7,276 nucleotides of DNA from an uncultured Bacillota bacterium (GTDB lineage: Bacteria; Bacillota_I; Bacilli_A; Erysipelotrichales; Erysipelotrichaceae). Under the pieces are notes generated by a model. It saw nothing but the letters and a program-made list of their open reading frames with translations. It made no database searches and was not told the DNA's origin. The stretch spans positions 1-7,276 of the forward strand of contig CAMOMM010000046.1 of assembly GCA_946619805.1 (NCBI GenBank), in the 5' to 3' direction. The translations under genes and the position numbers were made by a program. Position 1 is the stretch's first letter. Each line of letters begins with the position of its first letter. Shown here in pieces: positions 1 through 6,104 of the stretch.

Positions 1-733
1 CAATGGCCTGTATCTCATCAAAGCCGATGTCCCGGTCAGGCATGTCGTAGTAATAGTTATACTTGCCGGGTTCAATGAATTCACCGGAAACGGAGTAGAT
101 CCTGACATCAAAGTTCTTGCGGCCTTCCCTTTGATGAGACAGCAGTATTTCATACTTGTCTTCACCGCTGTCACCGTGCTGCATGAAGTTTATCATGACA
201 TACTGCAGCGGACCGGAAACACCTTTTTCCATTCTCCGGTTATTAACCTTATCAACTGCTTTTTCAATCAGCGGACTGATCAGTTCTTCAACCTCATTTT
301 CAAAGGCACCATAGCCGTCAGGGCGGGAATTGCTGCCATGGATACTCAGGGAACCGCCATCCTGGAAATACATGCTCAGAGTGAAAGAACTGCCATCCAG
401 GACATTGTTGTTACTCTTATTATAACCGTTCCATCTGTAAGCCTTATGTTTCAGATACAGTTGCCGTATCTGATCAAGGATGGCTGCATCCGCTTCAACG
501 GTTATTTCCCCTTCTTCCTGAAAACGCAGTGTCTCATAGACAAACTCGGCACCGCCGTTTTCACTTCGGTTCAGGGAATAACTGTAAATGCTGTCCAGGG
601 AAGTGCCGCTGTAACTGTAGCTGAATGATTCAAGTCTGCTTTCATCGGGCTTTATTTTATTCCCCTTATCGCATCCAAAAAAGGAAGCCAGTCCAAATAA
701 TACCATCATAATGATCAAACCCTTCCTGTTCAT
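1..733 (-). CDS. Putative secreted lipoprotein of unknown function (C-terminal part outside window)
   Basis: The minus strand is open from an ATG at 733-731 to the left edge (244 codons, no stop), so the gene is cut by the window. The N-terminus begins MNRKGLIIMMVLFGLASFFGC: a short basic start, a hydrophobic core at residues 5-19, and a Cys at 21 after Gly, which fits a lipoprotein signal peptide. The lipobox is imperfect, with Phe at -3. The mature part is polar and rich in Ser, Tyr and Asp. A segment around residues 112-145 (GSSFTLSMYFQDGG..., then SNSRPDGYGAFENEV) resembles a segment I recall from uncharacterised Firmicutes lipoproteins; no enzymatic motif is visible. The only ribosome site is a weak AGAGA-like stretch about 6 bases before the ATG. 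The protein is expected on the outer face of the membrane. Because it has its own promoter and follows a terminator, it is probably not co-transcribed with the lipase-like gene upstream. Function unknown. Confidence 0.8.
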   Translation of the reverse strand, partial: MNRKGLIIMMVLFGLASFFGCDKGNKIKPDESRLESFSYSYSGTSLDSIYSYSLNRSENGGAEFVYETLRFQEEGEITVEADAAILDQIRQLYLKHKAYRWNGYNKSNNNVLDGSSFTLSMYFQDGGSLSIHGSNSRPDGYGAFENEVEELISPLIEKAVDKVNNRRMEKGVSGPLQYVMINFMQHGDSGEDKYEILLSHQREGRKNFDVRIYSVSGEFIEPGKYNYYYDMPDRDIGFDEIQAI

Positions 734-757
734 ACGTTATCTCTTTTTCTTAAGTAC

Positions 758-766
758 ATTGTAGCA
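758..766 (-). promoter_or_regulatory. Extended -10 promoter of the lipoprotein gene
   Basis: Read on the minus strand the site is TGCTACAAT, an extended -10 (TGn plus TACAAT), ending 24 bases before the ATG. No good -35 lies at 17 bases: that position is TTTTTA, inside the T-run of the preceding terminator. The TG extension would compensate. Predicted transcription starts near 751. Confidence 0.55.
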
Positions 767-776
767 TTCCCAACCC

Positions 777-806
777 TAAATAAAAAGAACCAGTGCAACC
801 TGGTTC
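777..806 (-). terminator. Intrinsic terminator of the lipase-YhhN gene
   Basis: On the minus strand, 11 bases after the TAG stop, GAACCAG (806-800) and CTGGTTC (793-787) form a perfect 7-bp stem around a 6-base loop. TTTTTATTT follows immediately. This separates the lipase-YhhN gene from the lipoprotein gene. Confidence 0.85.
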
Positions 807-817
807 CAGATCGTAAA

Positions 818-3466
818 CTATGAAACTTCGACCTCTGCGGCCGTACCGTCTTTGGGCTGTGTGACCACCTTATATCTGGTAGCGTAGGCAAAGAAGCCCA
901 TGGCCAGGTAATAAATGCCTAATGACAGTATGTGGATCAGCAGTTTCTTGGTAGAGACTTCATTGATGAACAGCAGAATATTGGAAACAGCCATCAGAAT
1001 GGCTCCGGAGCGGATCCTCTTAGGCATGGTCAGGGATGCTGCTACCATGGCCATCAGAATGACACTGTAGGCCACCATGGAATACTTCATGTCATTTTTC
1101 AGAGCAGTATTCAGATAGATGATCACCACAGCGGCAAAGCTGCCCAATGCCCACAGGGCATACTGCCATTTCTCCGGTTTTTCATATCTGGTGAACTGAT
1201 AAGTCAATATGGCTTCCGCAGCCCCGAACATCACCATGCTTCCCACGAAGCTGAAGTTGATGGTCATGTCACCGGCAGTGCAGATGCATAAGGCTACCAG
1301 CAGCTTGGTGCTGAGTTCAGACGGCTGTCTGGAGAGACCGCGATAGCACAGATACATTAACAGAACGCCTATGACAAGCTTCATGATCGCTCTTTCATGC
1401 ATGTAGTCAGGCATCAGCCAGTAGATCAGTTCCTGAATCATGAACAGAGTAAATACTGCGAAAATGCAGGCTGCCGGACGGCGGTCGTACCTGACATGCT
1501 GTGCCGTCAGTCCTGCCCTCTTTCTTCTTTTGATTCGATGGGAACCGATGCCCCAGGCAATCAGACAGAGCAGCAGATTGATCAGAACAATTGGAATGGT
1601 ATAGGTTATTATGACCAGCGGTCGCCAGCCCAGATTGAGGAAGTTGACCTTTTCCAACGCGATAGCCAGTTCTGATGAGGTATCGATGGAAACATCGACA
1701 ACATCAAAGGTATCTCCGGTGACAATGTCACTGTTATCATCGTTGGTATAAATGTAATCAGAGGCTGCCGAGAAAATGATGTCATATTCATCCTTTTCCA
1801 GATTGACATAATGCATCTTATTGAAATTGTTATTGGTAAAGCCGACCGTCAGAGGTATGCCGTGCACTTCAATTCTCTGACTGGCATTAGACTTGATGAC
1901 AATGCCGTAGTTGCGGTCCTTTGGCAGCAGCACGATGGTCTGTCCCCTGTTTCGGGCCATGAAGATGTCCGGAGCAAACGGGTCATCCTTTTCCATCTCC
2001 ACGGTGCCGTATTTCATCTCGTTAGCTGTGGTTCCGTCGGCAAGCATGCACTTGGCCAGGCCATAGTTAACGCCATAACTGATTATTCCGACATCCACGT
2101 CACCTTCTACGACCATTCTGACATAGTTCATTGAGTCAGAGAACAGTTCTTCCGGATCATCGGTTGAATACATCCAGGACAGATAAACTTCCGGTGTATG
2201 CTCCCTGGCCAGGTTACCGACAAGAGTGGAATCATCACTGCGATATTGCGATTCAACGTCTGACTTGGTCGCAAAGCCATAGATAGTATAGGCCAGATAT
2301 GTCAGCATGCTGTTGGCTTCCGTCTTGTTTTCGTCAGTGATCAGTTCCTTGTCACCGGCCAGTTCCATCAGACAGGTCATGATGTTGGAAAGAGACTTGT
2401 TCTCCCACATTCTGACAGCATAGTCCTGAATGTGGTCCTTATAGATCTTGCTGGTTGGAGCGATCTTGAGCACGTAGTTCAGAATTACTCTGAGCTTGGT
2501 ATCCCATTCTACGTTATTGAAGAACTTCAGCCCGAAGTTTTTCTCATGAACCTGATTGGCTCTGGCAGACTTGATGTTGTAATCACTGTCGGTCTGCTGA
2601 GATGGGGTGTATAAAGTCGTACCGTAACGGTCAAATCCCCAGTCAGCGAAGGCAAGCTGAGGAACCGGGTCCATCTTGCCGCAGATGTTGTAAATGTTAG
2701 GATAGTCACCTTCAATGTGCTCTCTGGTCGTTCTCGGGGTTGCAAAGGTATAGGCATAGACCGAATCACTGTCAAGCACATCGCTGTCTACCAGCAGCTT
2801 GGAGAAGATATTGGTGATTGCTCCGGCACGGGAGAAACCGGATACCCAGACCTTGATGCGCTGTCCGGTCAGGCCATGACCTGCAATGTAGCCAAACAGG
2901 CGGTCATATACTTCTTCAGCCGCGGAAAGGAAGCCAAGATGGATCCTGTCATCACCGCAGCTGAAGTTTGACATCCATTCATTCCGGTAACCACCGCCGC
3001 AGACACCGACAACCAGAAGTTCAAAATCACCCTCATCATCAGTAAGATGCTTGTGGGCAATTACGGTTGAAACGGTATACAGAGACGGATTCTTGTCATA
3101 GTCATCCGTTCTGAGATCCTTGAAACGGCAGGTCTTCAGGAAATTCTGCAGATGCAGTGCCGGATTCTCCTTGCCATCCGGGTCCAGATTCGGACGGAAT
3201 GCCGACAGAGCCATGCCCAGGGAAAGTCTGGCCAGATTATGGTTGTAAACGGTAGCTGACTGCTTGAACCAGCGGTCATTGTACTTGAAGTCCCAGGTAC
3301 CCTGTTTTCCGGTCGTACTGACGTCAAAATGGGTTTCTACGATGAAACCTTCCTTATCCTCATCAGGCTGTTCCTCGGCAAATGTTCTCATGCTGAAAGA
3401 GCTCATGCAGATCAGCACGGCAAATACTACTGCCAGTATTTTTCTGATACTAAATGCTTTTTTCAT
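818..3466 (-). CDS. Secreted lipase-like alpha/beta-hydrolase fused to a YhhN/TMEM86-type membrane domain
   Basis: The protein has 882 residues from the ATG at 3466; an in-frame GTG three codons earlier (3475) is an alternative start. Residues 1-30 form a signal peptide (KK...RK, hydrophobic core, TFA|EE). Residues 40 to about 430 resemble a class 3 lipase-like alpha/beta-hydrolase. The nucleophile elbow is GFSRAG (210-215, Ser212), Asp266 lies in KMDPVPQ, and His423 in EHTPEVYLSW is the best third triad member; the Asp and His are inferred. Residues 450-600 are beta-rich. Residues 611-638 are a membrane helix followed by a very basic cytoplasmic loop (HRIKRRKR). Residues 662-865 hold about eight helices matching the YhhN pattern: Lys696 before helix 2, Gly-Asp at 732-733, Ser-Asn at 828-829, then a Tyr-Tyr-rich last helix. 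YhhN/TMEM86 proteins are about 210 residues and include lysoplasmalogenases. The topology puts the lipase domain outside. The likely substrates are phospholipids or ether lipids, by inference. No Shine-Dalgarno sequence precedes either start. Confidence 0.85.
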   Translation of the reverse strand: MKKAFSIRKILAVVFAVLICMSSFSMRTFAEEQPDEDKEGFIVETHFDVSTTGKQGTWDFKYNDRWFKQSATVYNHNLARLSLGMALSAFRPNLDPDGKENPALHLQNFLKTCRFKDLRTDDYDKNPSLYTVSTVIAHKHLTDDEGDFELLVVGVCGGGYRNEWMSNFSCGDDRIHLGFLSAAEEVYDRLFGYIAGHGLTGQRIKVWVSGFSRAGAITNIFSKLLVDSDVLDSDSVYAYTFATPRTTREHIEGDYPNIYNICGKMDPVPQLAFADWGFDRYGTTLYTPSQQTDSDYNIKSARANQVHEKNFGLKFFNNVEWDTKLRVILNYVLKIAPTSKIYKDHIQDYAVRMWENKSLSNIMTCLMELAGDKELITDENKTEANSMLTYLAYTIYGFATKSDVESQYRSDDSTLVGNLAREHTPEVYLSWMYSTDDPEELFSDSMNYVRMVVEGDVDVGIISYGVNYGLAKCMLADGTTANEMKYGTVEMEKDDPFAPDIFMARNRGQTIVLLPKDRNYGIVIKSNASQRIEVHGIPLTVGFTNNNFNKMHYVNLEKDEYDIIFSAASDYIYTNDDNSDIVTGDTFDVVDVSIDTSSELAIALEKVNFLNLGWRPLVIITYTIPIVLINLLLCLIAWGIGSHRIKRRKRAGLTAQHVRYDRRPAACIFAVFTLFMIQELIYWLMPDYMHERAIMKLVIGVLLMYLCYRGLSRQPSELSTKLLVALCICTAGDMTINFSFVGSMVMFGAAEAILTYQFTRYEKPEKWQYALWALGSFAAVVIIYLNTALKNDMKYSMVAYSVILMAMVAASLTMPKRIRSGAILMAVSNILLFINEVSTKKLLIHILSLGIYYLAMGFFAYATRYKVVTQPKDGTAAEVEVS

Positions 3467-3487
3467 TTTAAACACACAATAAACAAT

Positions 3488-3500
3488 GGAACACTGTTCC
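3488..3500. promoter_or_regulatory. Perfect palindrome, candidate operator of the lipase-YhhN gene
   Basis: GGAACA-N-TGTTCC is a perfect 6-bp inverted repeat with a one-base centre. It lies 10 bases beyond the -10 box of the lipase-YhhN promoter, so it covers about the first 15 transcribed bases, a usual repressor position. The arms are too close to form a stable RNA hairpin, which favours protein binding. The regulator is unknown. Confidence 0.45.
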
Positions 3501-3509
3501 GTTATTTAT

Positions 3510-3518
3510 ATTCTAGCA
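3510..3518 (-). promoter_or_regulatory. Extended -10 promoter of the lipase-YhhN gene
   Basis: Read on the minus strand the site is TGCTAGAAT, an extended -10. The hexamer 17 bases upstream is TTTTTC, a poor -35, in an A/T-tract-rich stretch that may act as an UP-like element. Predicted start is near 3503, leaving a leader of about 37 bases to the ATG at 3466. Confidence 0.6.
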
Positions 3519-3573
3519 CACGGAAAAATACAGAAAAAACACATTATTCATAAATATTTTCACTTATTTACCT

Positions 3574-3604
3574 AAAAAGGCTGCATTTCTGTCTCTGCAG
3601 CCTT
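3574..3604 (-). terminator. Intrinsic terminator of the zinc-ribbon/propeller-like operon
   Basis: On the minus strand AAGGCTGCA (3604-3596) pairs perfectly with TGCAGCCTT (3585-3577) around a 10-base loop, giving a 9-bp stem, followed by TTT then AGG. The stem overlaps the TAA stop at 3605-3603. The T-run is short but continuous with the stem's two terminal T residues. Confidence 0.8.
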
Positions 3605-4241
3605 ATCCTACGTACCATTTTTCACCGTCTGGCATGATGAACATGTCACCCGGAGTCTGCTCAATGATTTCACCGGTTTCCACATCCCTGACTATCAGTT
3701 CCTCCCTGTAATCAGGATCTTCATACCACGCTGAGAAATACAGACGGTTATCTTCACGGTAGAAGAATGATTCACTCATCCGGATGTTATAGGATTTCCT
3801 TTCAGGCCAGTAGATCTCAAAGTCATTTCCCGGCCCCTGCCCGCTCAGCATCAGCGTTCTGCCGTGAACCATCAGATTGTAACAGGTTTTTATTTCACTT
3901 AACGGCATTTCATGAAGTACTGTCAGCTCATGATTTACCCCATCAAATCCATATACTCTTACCTGAGCCAGATAGAAATCAACTCCCGCAAAACACAGTT
4001 TTCCATCACTGTAAACCGGTCGGCCCAGACACTGGTTCTTTCTGCATTCGACGGGCTGATATACTTTCCCATCAGGATAGTGAATCAGCAGCAGTACGGT
4101 TCCTTCAACTTCCCTGCCATCCTGATACAGTTCTTCAGCCTCATACATGTCTCCAGCCGGATAGCTGATGGCGAAATACCATTCAGCCGTGCCTTCAACT
4201 GCTTCCAGATACTGTATGCCCTTTGTATCTATTCTTTTCAC
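3603..4241 (-). CDS. Conserved-hypothetical, beta-rich (propeller-like) cytoplasmic protein
   Basis: 212 residues from a GTG start, with AAGGAG 10 bases upstream overlapping the end of the preceding gene. There is no signal peptide or membrane helix, so it is probably cytoplasmic. The sequence alternates short beta-strand-like stretches with turns of the form DGxxYF or DxxTGE: YSDGKLCFAG (about residues 77-86), a weaker copy near 128-150, NRLYFSAWYEDPDYREEL (about 165-182), RDVETGEI, then a terminal MPDGEKWYV. This pattern suggests three or four blades of a propeller-like fold, but the length is short for a closed propeller. It resembles proteins I recall as uncharacterised in clostridia and relatives; no catalytic motif is seen. 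It is the second gene of an operon with the zinc-ribbon protein, 14 bases apart, and the two share a GDMYE motif near their N-termini. Function unknown. Confidence 0.8.
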   Translation of the reverse strand: MKRIDTKGIQYLEAVEGTAEWYFAISYPAGDMYEAEELYQDGREVEGTVLLLIHYPDGKVYQPVECRKNQCLGRPVYSDGKLCFAGVDFYLAQVRVYGFDGVNHELTVLHEMPLSEIKTCYNLMVHGRTLMLSGQGPGNDFEIYWPERKSYNIRMSESFFYREDNRLYFSAWYEDPDYREELIVRDVETGEIIEQTPGDMFIMPDGEKWYVG

Positions 4242-4255
4242 TAAATCATTACTCC

Positions 4256-4660
4256 TTAATCCATCTTATGCCCGCATTCCGGACAGAATTTCATGGGTTT
4301 TTCAAAATGATACCCGCATTCCGGGCAGTATTCCCTGTTTCCCTTCCGGACGGCTCTGATAAGATCCATTTTGTTTTTTCCCAGTTTTTTCATCTTCTTC
4401 AGAGTTGTCGGCAGAGCGGTCATGGAATTCTCCCAGTCAACATCAACAGTCACATCGCAGTCAGGCATTATGAAATAATACTGCAGTTTACCGTTTGGCT
4501 GTGCACCTTCACATTCAATTCTTACCTGAGGAGAAGTAACATGATAGTTGGTATCTGTCCGGTAATAAAAACTGAAAGTGACTTTTTCACCTTCTTCATA
4601 CATGTCTCCAGTCAGTCCGTAAAGCTCATTATTTCTGCCTATCATAACCTTATGTTTCAT
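4256..4660 (-). CDS. Small protein with C-terminal CxxC...CxxC zinc ribbon
   Basis: 134 residues, ATG start with a strong AGGAGGT site 6 bases upstream. The C-terminus holds CPEC (112-115) and CPEC (126-129), each followed by Gly: two CxxC knuckles 10 residues apart, a typical zinc-ribbon that should bind one zinc. The N-terminal part (about 10-80) is beta-rich, with GDMYEEGEKVTFSFYY, TDTNYHV and FIMPDCDVTVDV. I recall a similar domain with a 'TDT' and 'FxMPDHDV' pattern in other Firmicutes proteins of unknown role. A Lys-rich linker (88-107: KKMKKLGKNK...) joins the two parts and could contact nucleic acid or simply be a flexible spacer. There is no signal peptide. It is the first gene of a two-gene operon and is transcribed divergently from the PnuC-type gene. 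Function unknown; the zinc site is the only firm inference. Confidence 0.85.
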   Translation of the reverse strand: MKHKVMIGRNNELYGLTGDMYEEGEKVTFSFYYRTDTNYHVTSPQVRIECEGAQPNGKLQYYFIMPDCDVTVDVDWENSMTALPTTLKKMKKLGKNKMDLIRAVRKGNREYCPECGYHFEKPMKFCPECGHKMD

Positions 4661-4685
4661 GCCGATACCTCCTGATGTTTATTTC

Positions 4686-4694
4686 ATTATAGCA
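4686..4694 (-). promoter_or_regulatory. Extended -10 promoter of the zinc-ribbon operon
   Basis: Read on the minus strand the site is TGCTATAAT, a perfect -10 with TG extension, 25 bases before the ATG at 4660. The 17-base-spaced hexamer (CAAGGA) is not a -35. Its upstream region overlaps that of the divergent PnuC promoter, so the two polymerases could interfere. Confidence 0.75.
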
Positions 4695-4711
4695 GAGAGT
4701 GAGGCTTTTCC

Positions 4712-4740
4712 TTGAATATGTACTGTTTTTTCATTACAAT
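4712..4740 (+). promoter_or_regulatory. SigA-type promoter of the PnuC-type gene
   Basis: TTGAAT (4712-4717), a 17-base spacer, then TACAAT (4735-4740). The predicted start, about 4747, is only about 6 bases before the chosen ATG at 4753, which would give an almost leaderless mRNA. Confidence 0.65.
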
Positions 4741-4752
4741 ATGGTGGTGAAA

Positions 4753-5982
4753 ATGAATATTACCGATCGCATTAAGTCTTTTATTGAACCGAATAAGAAG
4801 ATCCGTACAGCTGAAACAGCTGTACTGTTTCTGTTACGGGCCGGGATCCTGTTCAGTTTCATAACCGGTCTTTCCCAGCTCAACCGCAAACCAGGAGACA
4901 TCCGTTCCCTCGGAAGCATTGAAATGGTCAGAGACCGCCAGCGGGAAGACTATGATGAGGACTATACCGTATGTGACGTAATTTACACCAACGGTGAGGA
5001 TTCACTGACTGTCTCCTACAGTTATGAAGAATACGAACAGCTCCAATCTGACAGCATTACCGCCTACGGATATGAAACCTCTGACGGAACCAGGCTGTTT
5101 TTCCCGCAGAGTGACCCGTCACTTCAGCAGATAACAGCCACCTACCGCAATGTTCAGGCTGAAAAGATGATGCCGGTATTCAATCTGGGAAACGCCCTGA
5201 TCATACTGGTACTCTCCGTTGCGATCGTAACTCTGTTTTCAACTTTCTTTACAACCTACGAAAAGGTATGGTTTGTCTCGATCATGGTTCTGGCAACCAT
5301 ATTCGCGGTGCTGTTCCCGGAGGAAAGCGCCAACGGTGTCAACGGTGTTGTCATCATGCTGCTGTATCTGCTGGATACCTTCCTGAACATTCTGTGTGAA
5401 CTGCTGATTTCCAAGCAGTCACGCTACAACTTCTTAGTATCCGTGCTGGTTGAGATCACTGAGATCGTCATCTGCATTGTCTTGATGTACAGATTTGCCA
5501 CCATGGTTACTACCCTGTTCTTCTGGCTGCCTATCGACATTCTCAGCTACATCAACTGGACCAGGCATCTGGATGACAACGAGGATGAGCTGACAATGGT
5601 CAGAAGACTGAAAGGCTGGCAGGAACTGCTGGTACTGGCCGGGATCGCCGTATGGACTGTTGTCGTGGGATACTTCCTCAGCGGACTTGACATCAGAACC
5701 GATTTCTTCAATACGAAGTCACTGGAAACAGCCGTAATCTACATCGATGCCTGTGCTTCAGCCGTCGGTGTTGCCAACGGTCTGTTCATCTTCTTCCGCT
5801 TAAGAGAACAGTGGATCGCCTGGTATGCCTGTGCCCTGCTGGAAGCCATCATCAACGTGATCTCCGGACAGTATGTACTGCTGATCCTCAAGCTGGGTTA
5901 CTTTACCAATACGACTTACGGCTACATCAAGTGGAGCAGATACATAAAGTCACACCGCGAGGAAAAACCATCATTATTCTGA
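4753..5982 (+). CDS. pnuC: PnuC-type (nicotinamide riboside/B-vitamin) transporter with N-terminal extension
   Basis: 409 residues from the ATG at 4753, chosen because GGTGG lies 5 bases upstream and the promoter excludes the GTG at 4699 and probably the ATG at 4741. Residues about 170-397 match the PnuC family in length and pattern: a helix with FFWLPIDILSYINW (256-269), a basic loop ending RRLKGWQ, a helix after SLETAVIYIDA, REQWIAWYAC with the Trp-x-x-Trp pair (354, 357) and Asn368, and a final YGYIKW (389-394). PnuC proteins are facilitators of nicotinamide riboside or related vitamins, trapped by cytoplasmic kinases. The extra N-terminal part has a membrane helix (23-40), a polar, acidic, Tyr-rich domain of about 100 residues (41-145) probably outside, and another helix (147-166). 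This extension is not part of a standard PnuC of about 220-250 residues. The exact substrate cannot be told from the sequence. The gene is monocistronic, with its own promoter and terminator. Confidence 0.8.
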   Translation: MNITDRIKSFIEPNKKIRTAETAVLFLLRAGILFSFITGLSQLNRKPGDIRSLGSIEMVRDRQREDYDEDYTVCDVIYTNGEDSLTVSYSYEEYEQLQSDSITAYGYETSDGTRLFFPQSDPSLQQITATYRNVQAEKMMPVFNLGNALIILVLSVAIVTLFSTFFTTYEKVWFVSIMVLATIFAVLFPEESANGVNGVVIMLLYLLDTFLNILCELLISKQSRYNFLVSVLVEITEIVICIVLMYRFATMVTTLFFWLPIDILSYINWTRHLDDNEDELTMVRRLKGWQELLVLAGIAVWTVVVGYFLSGLDIRTDFFNTKSLETAVIYIDACASAVGVANGLFIFFRLREQWIAWYACALLEAIINVISGQYVLLILKLGYFTNTTYGYIKWSRYIKSHREEKPSLF

Positions 5983-5985
5983 TGC

Positions 5986-6013
5986 AGACAGGACAGAAAG
6001 TCCTGTTTTCATT
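5986..6013 (+). terminator. Intrinsic terminator of the PnuC-type gene
   Basis: ACAGGAC (5988-5994) and GTCCTGT (6000-6006) form a perfect 7-bp stem around AGAAA, starting 5 bases after the TGA. TTTTCATTT follows from 6006. Confidence 0.88.
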
Positions 6014-6046
6014 TGAAAGTGTCAGTTCAGGCTGATTCAGTTCTGA

Positions 6047-6075
6047 TTGATATAATAAGTTATTTTTGTTAAAAT
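6047..6075 (+). promoter_or_regulatory. SigA-type promoter of efp
   Basis: TTGATA (6047-6052), a 17-base spacer, then TAAAAT (6070-6075): each hexamer is one base from consensus. Start near 6082, leader about 23 bases. An overlapping alternative is the extended -10 TGATATAAT at 6048-6056, so two starts are possible. Confidence 0.65.
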
Positions 6076-6090
6076 AAATTAGTTAAATAG

Positions 6091-6097
6091 AAGGTGG
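6091..6097 (+). promoter_or_regulatory. Ribosome binding site of efp
   Basis: AAGGTGG, 7 bases before the ATG at 6105. It is one of the good Shine-Dalgarno sites in the window, in contrast to the following SDR gene, which has none. Confidence 0.8.
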
Positions 6098-6104
6098 TTT
6101 ATTT

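Noticed and set aside
131..628. Plus-strand open frame of 165 codons
   Set aside because: It is antisense to the partial lipoprotein gene, whose frame is open across the region, begins with a lipoprotein signal and has a promoter. The plus frame has no ribosome site and composition typical of a shadow frame.
3476..3602. Possible small RNA or riboswitch in the gap between the lipase-YhhN gene and the upstream operon
   Set aside because: The gap is explained by a terminator (3574-3604), a promoter (3510-3518) and a short palindrome; no further conserved-looking structure is seen.
4223..4675. Plus-strand open frame of 150 codons over the zinc-ribbon gene
   Set aside because: The minus-strand gene has a strong ribosome site, an extended -10 promoter and a clear zinc-ribbon; the plus frame has none of these.
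4699..4752. Upstream GTG (4699) or ATG (4741) as the start of the PnuC-type gene
   Set aside because: The promoter -35/-10 at 4712-4740 lies inside the extension, and neither has a ribosome site, whereas GGTGG precedes the ATG at 4753 by 5 bases.
5983..6104. Possible riboswitch upstream of efp
   Set aside because: The terminator at 5986-6013 belongs to the preceding gene and the predicted efp leader is only about 23 bases, too short for an aptamer.
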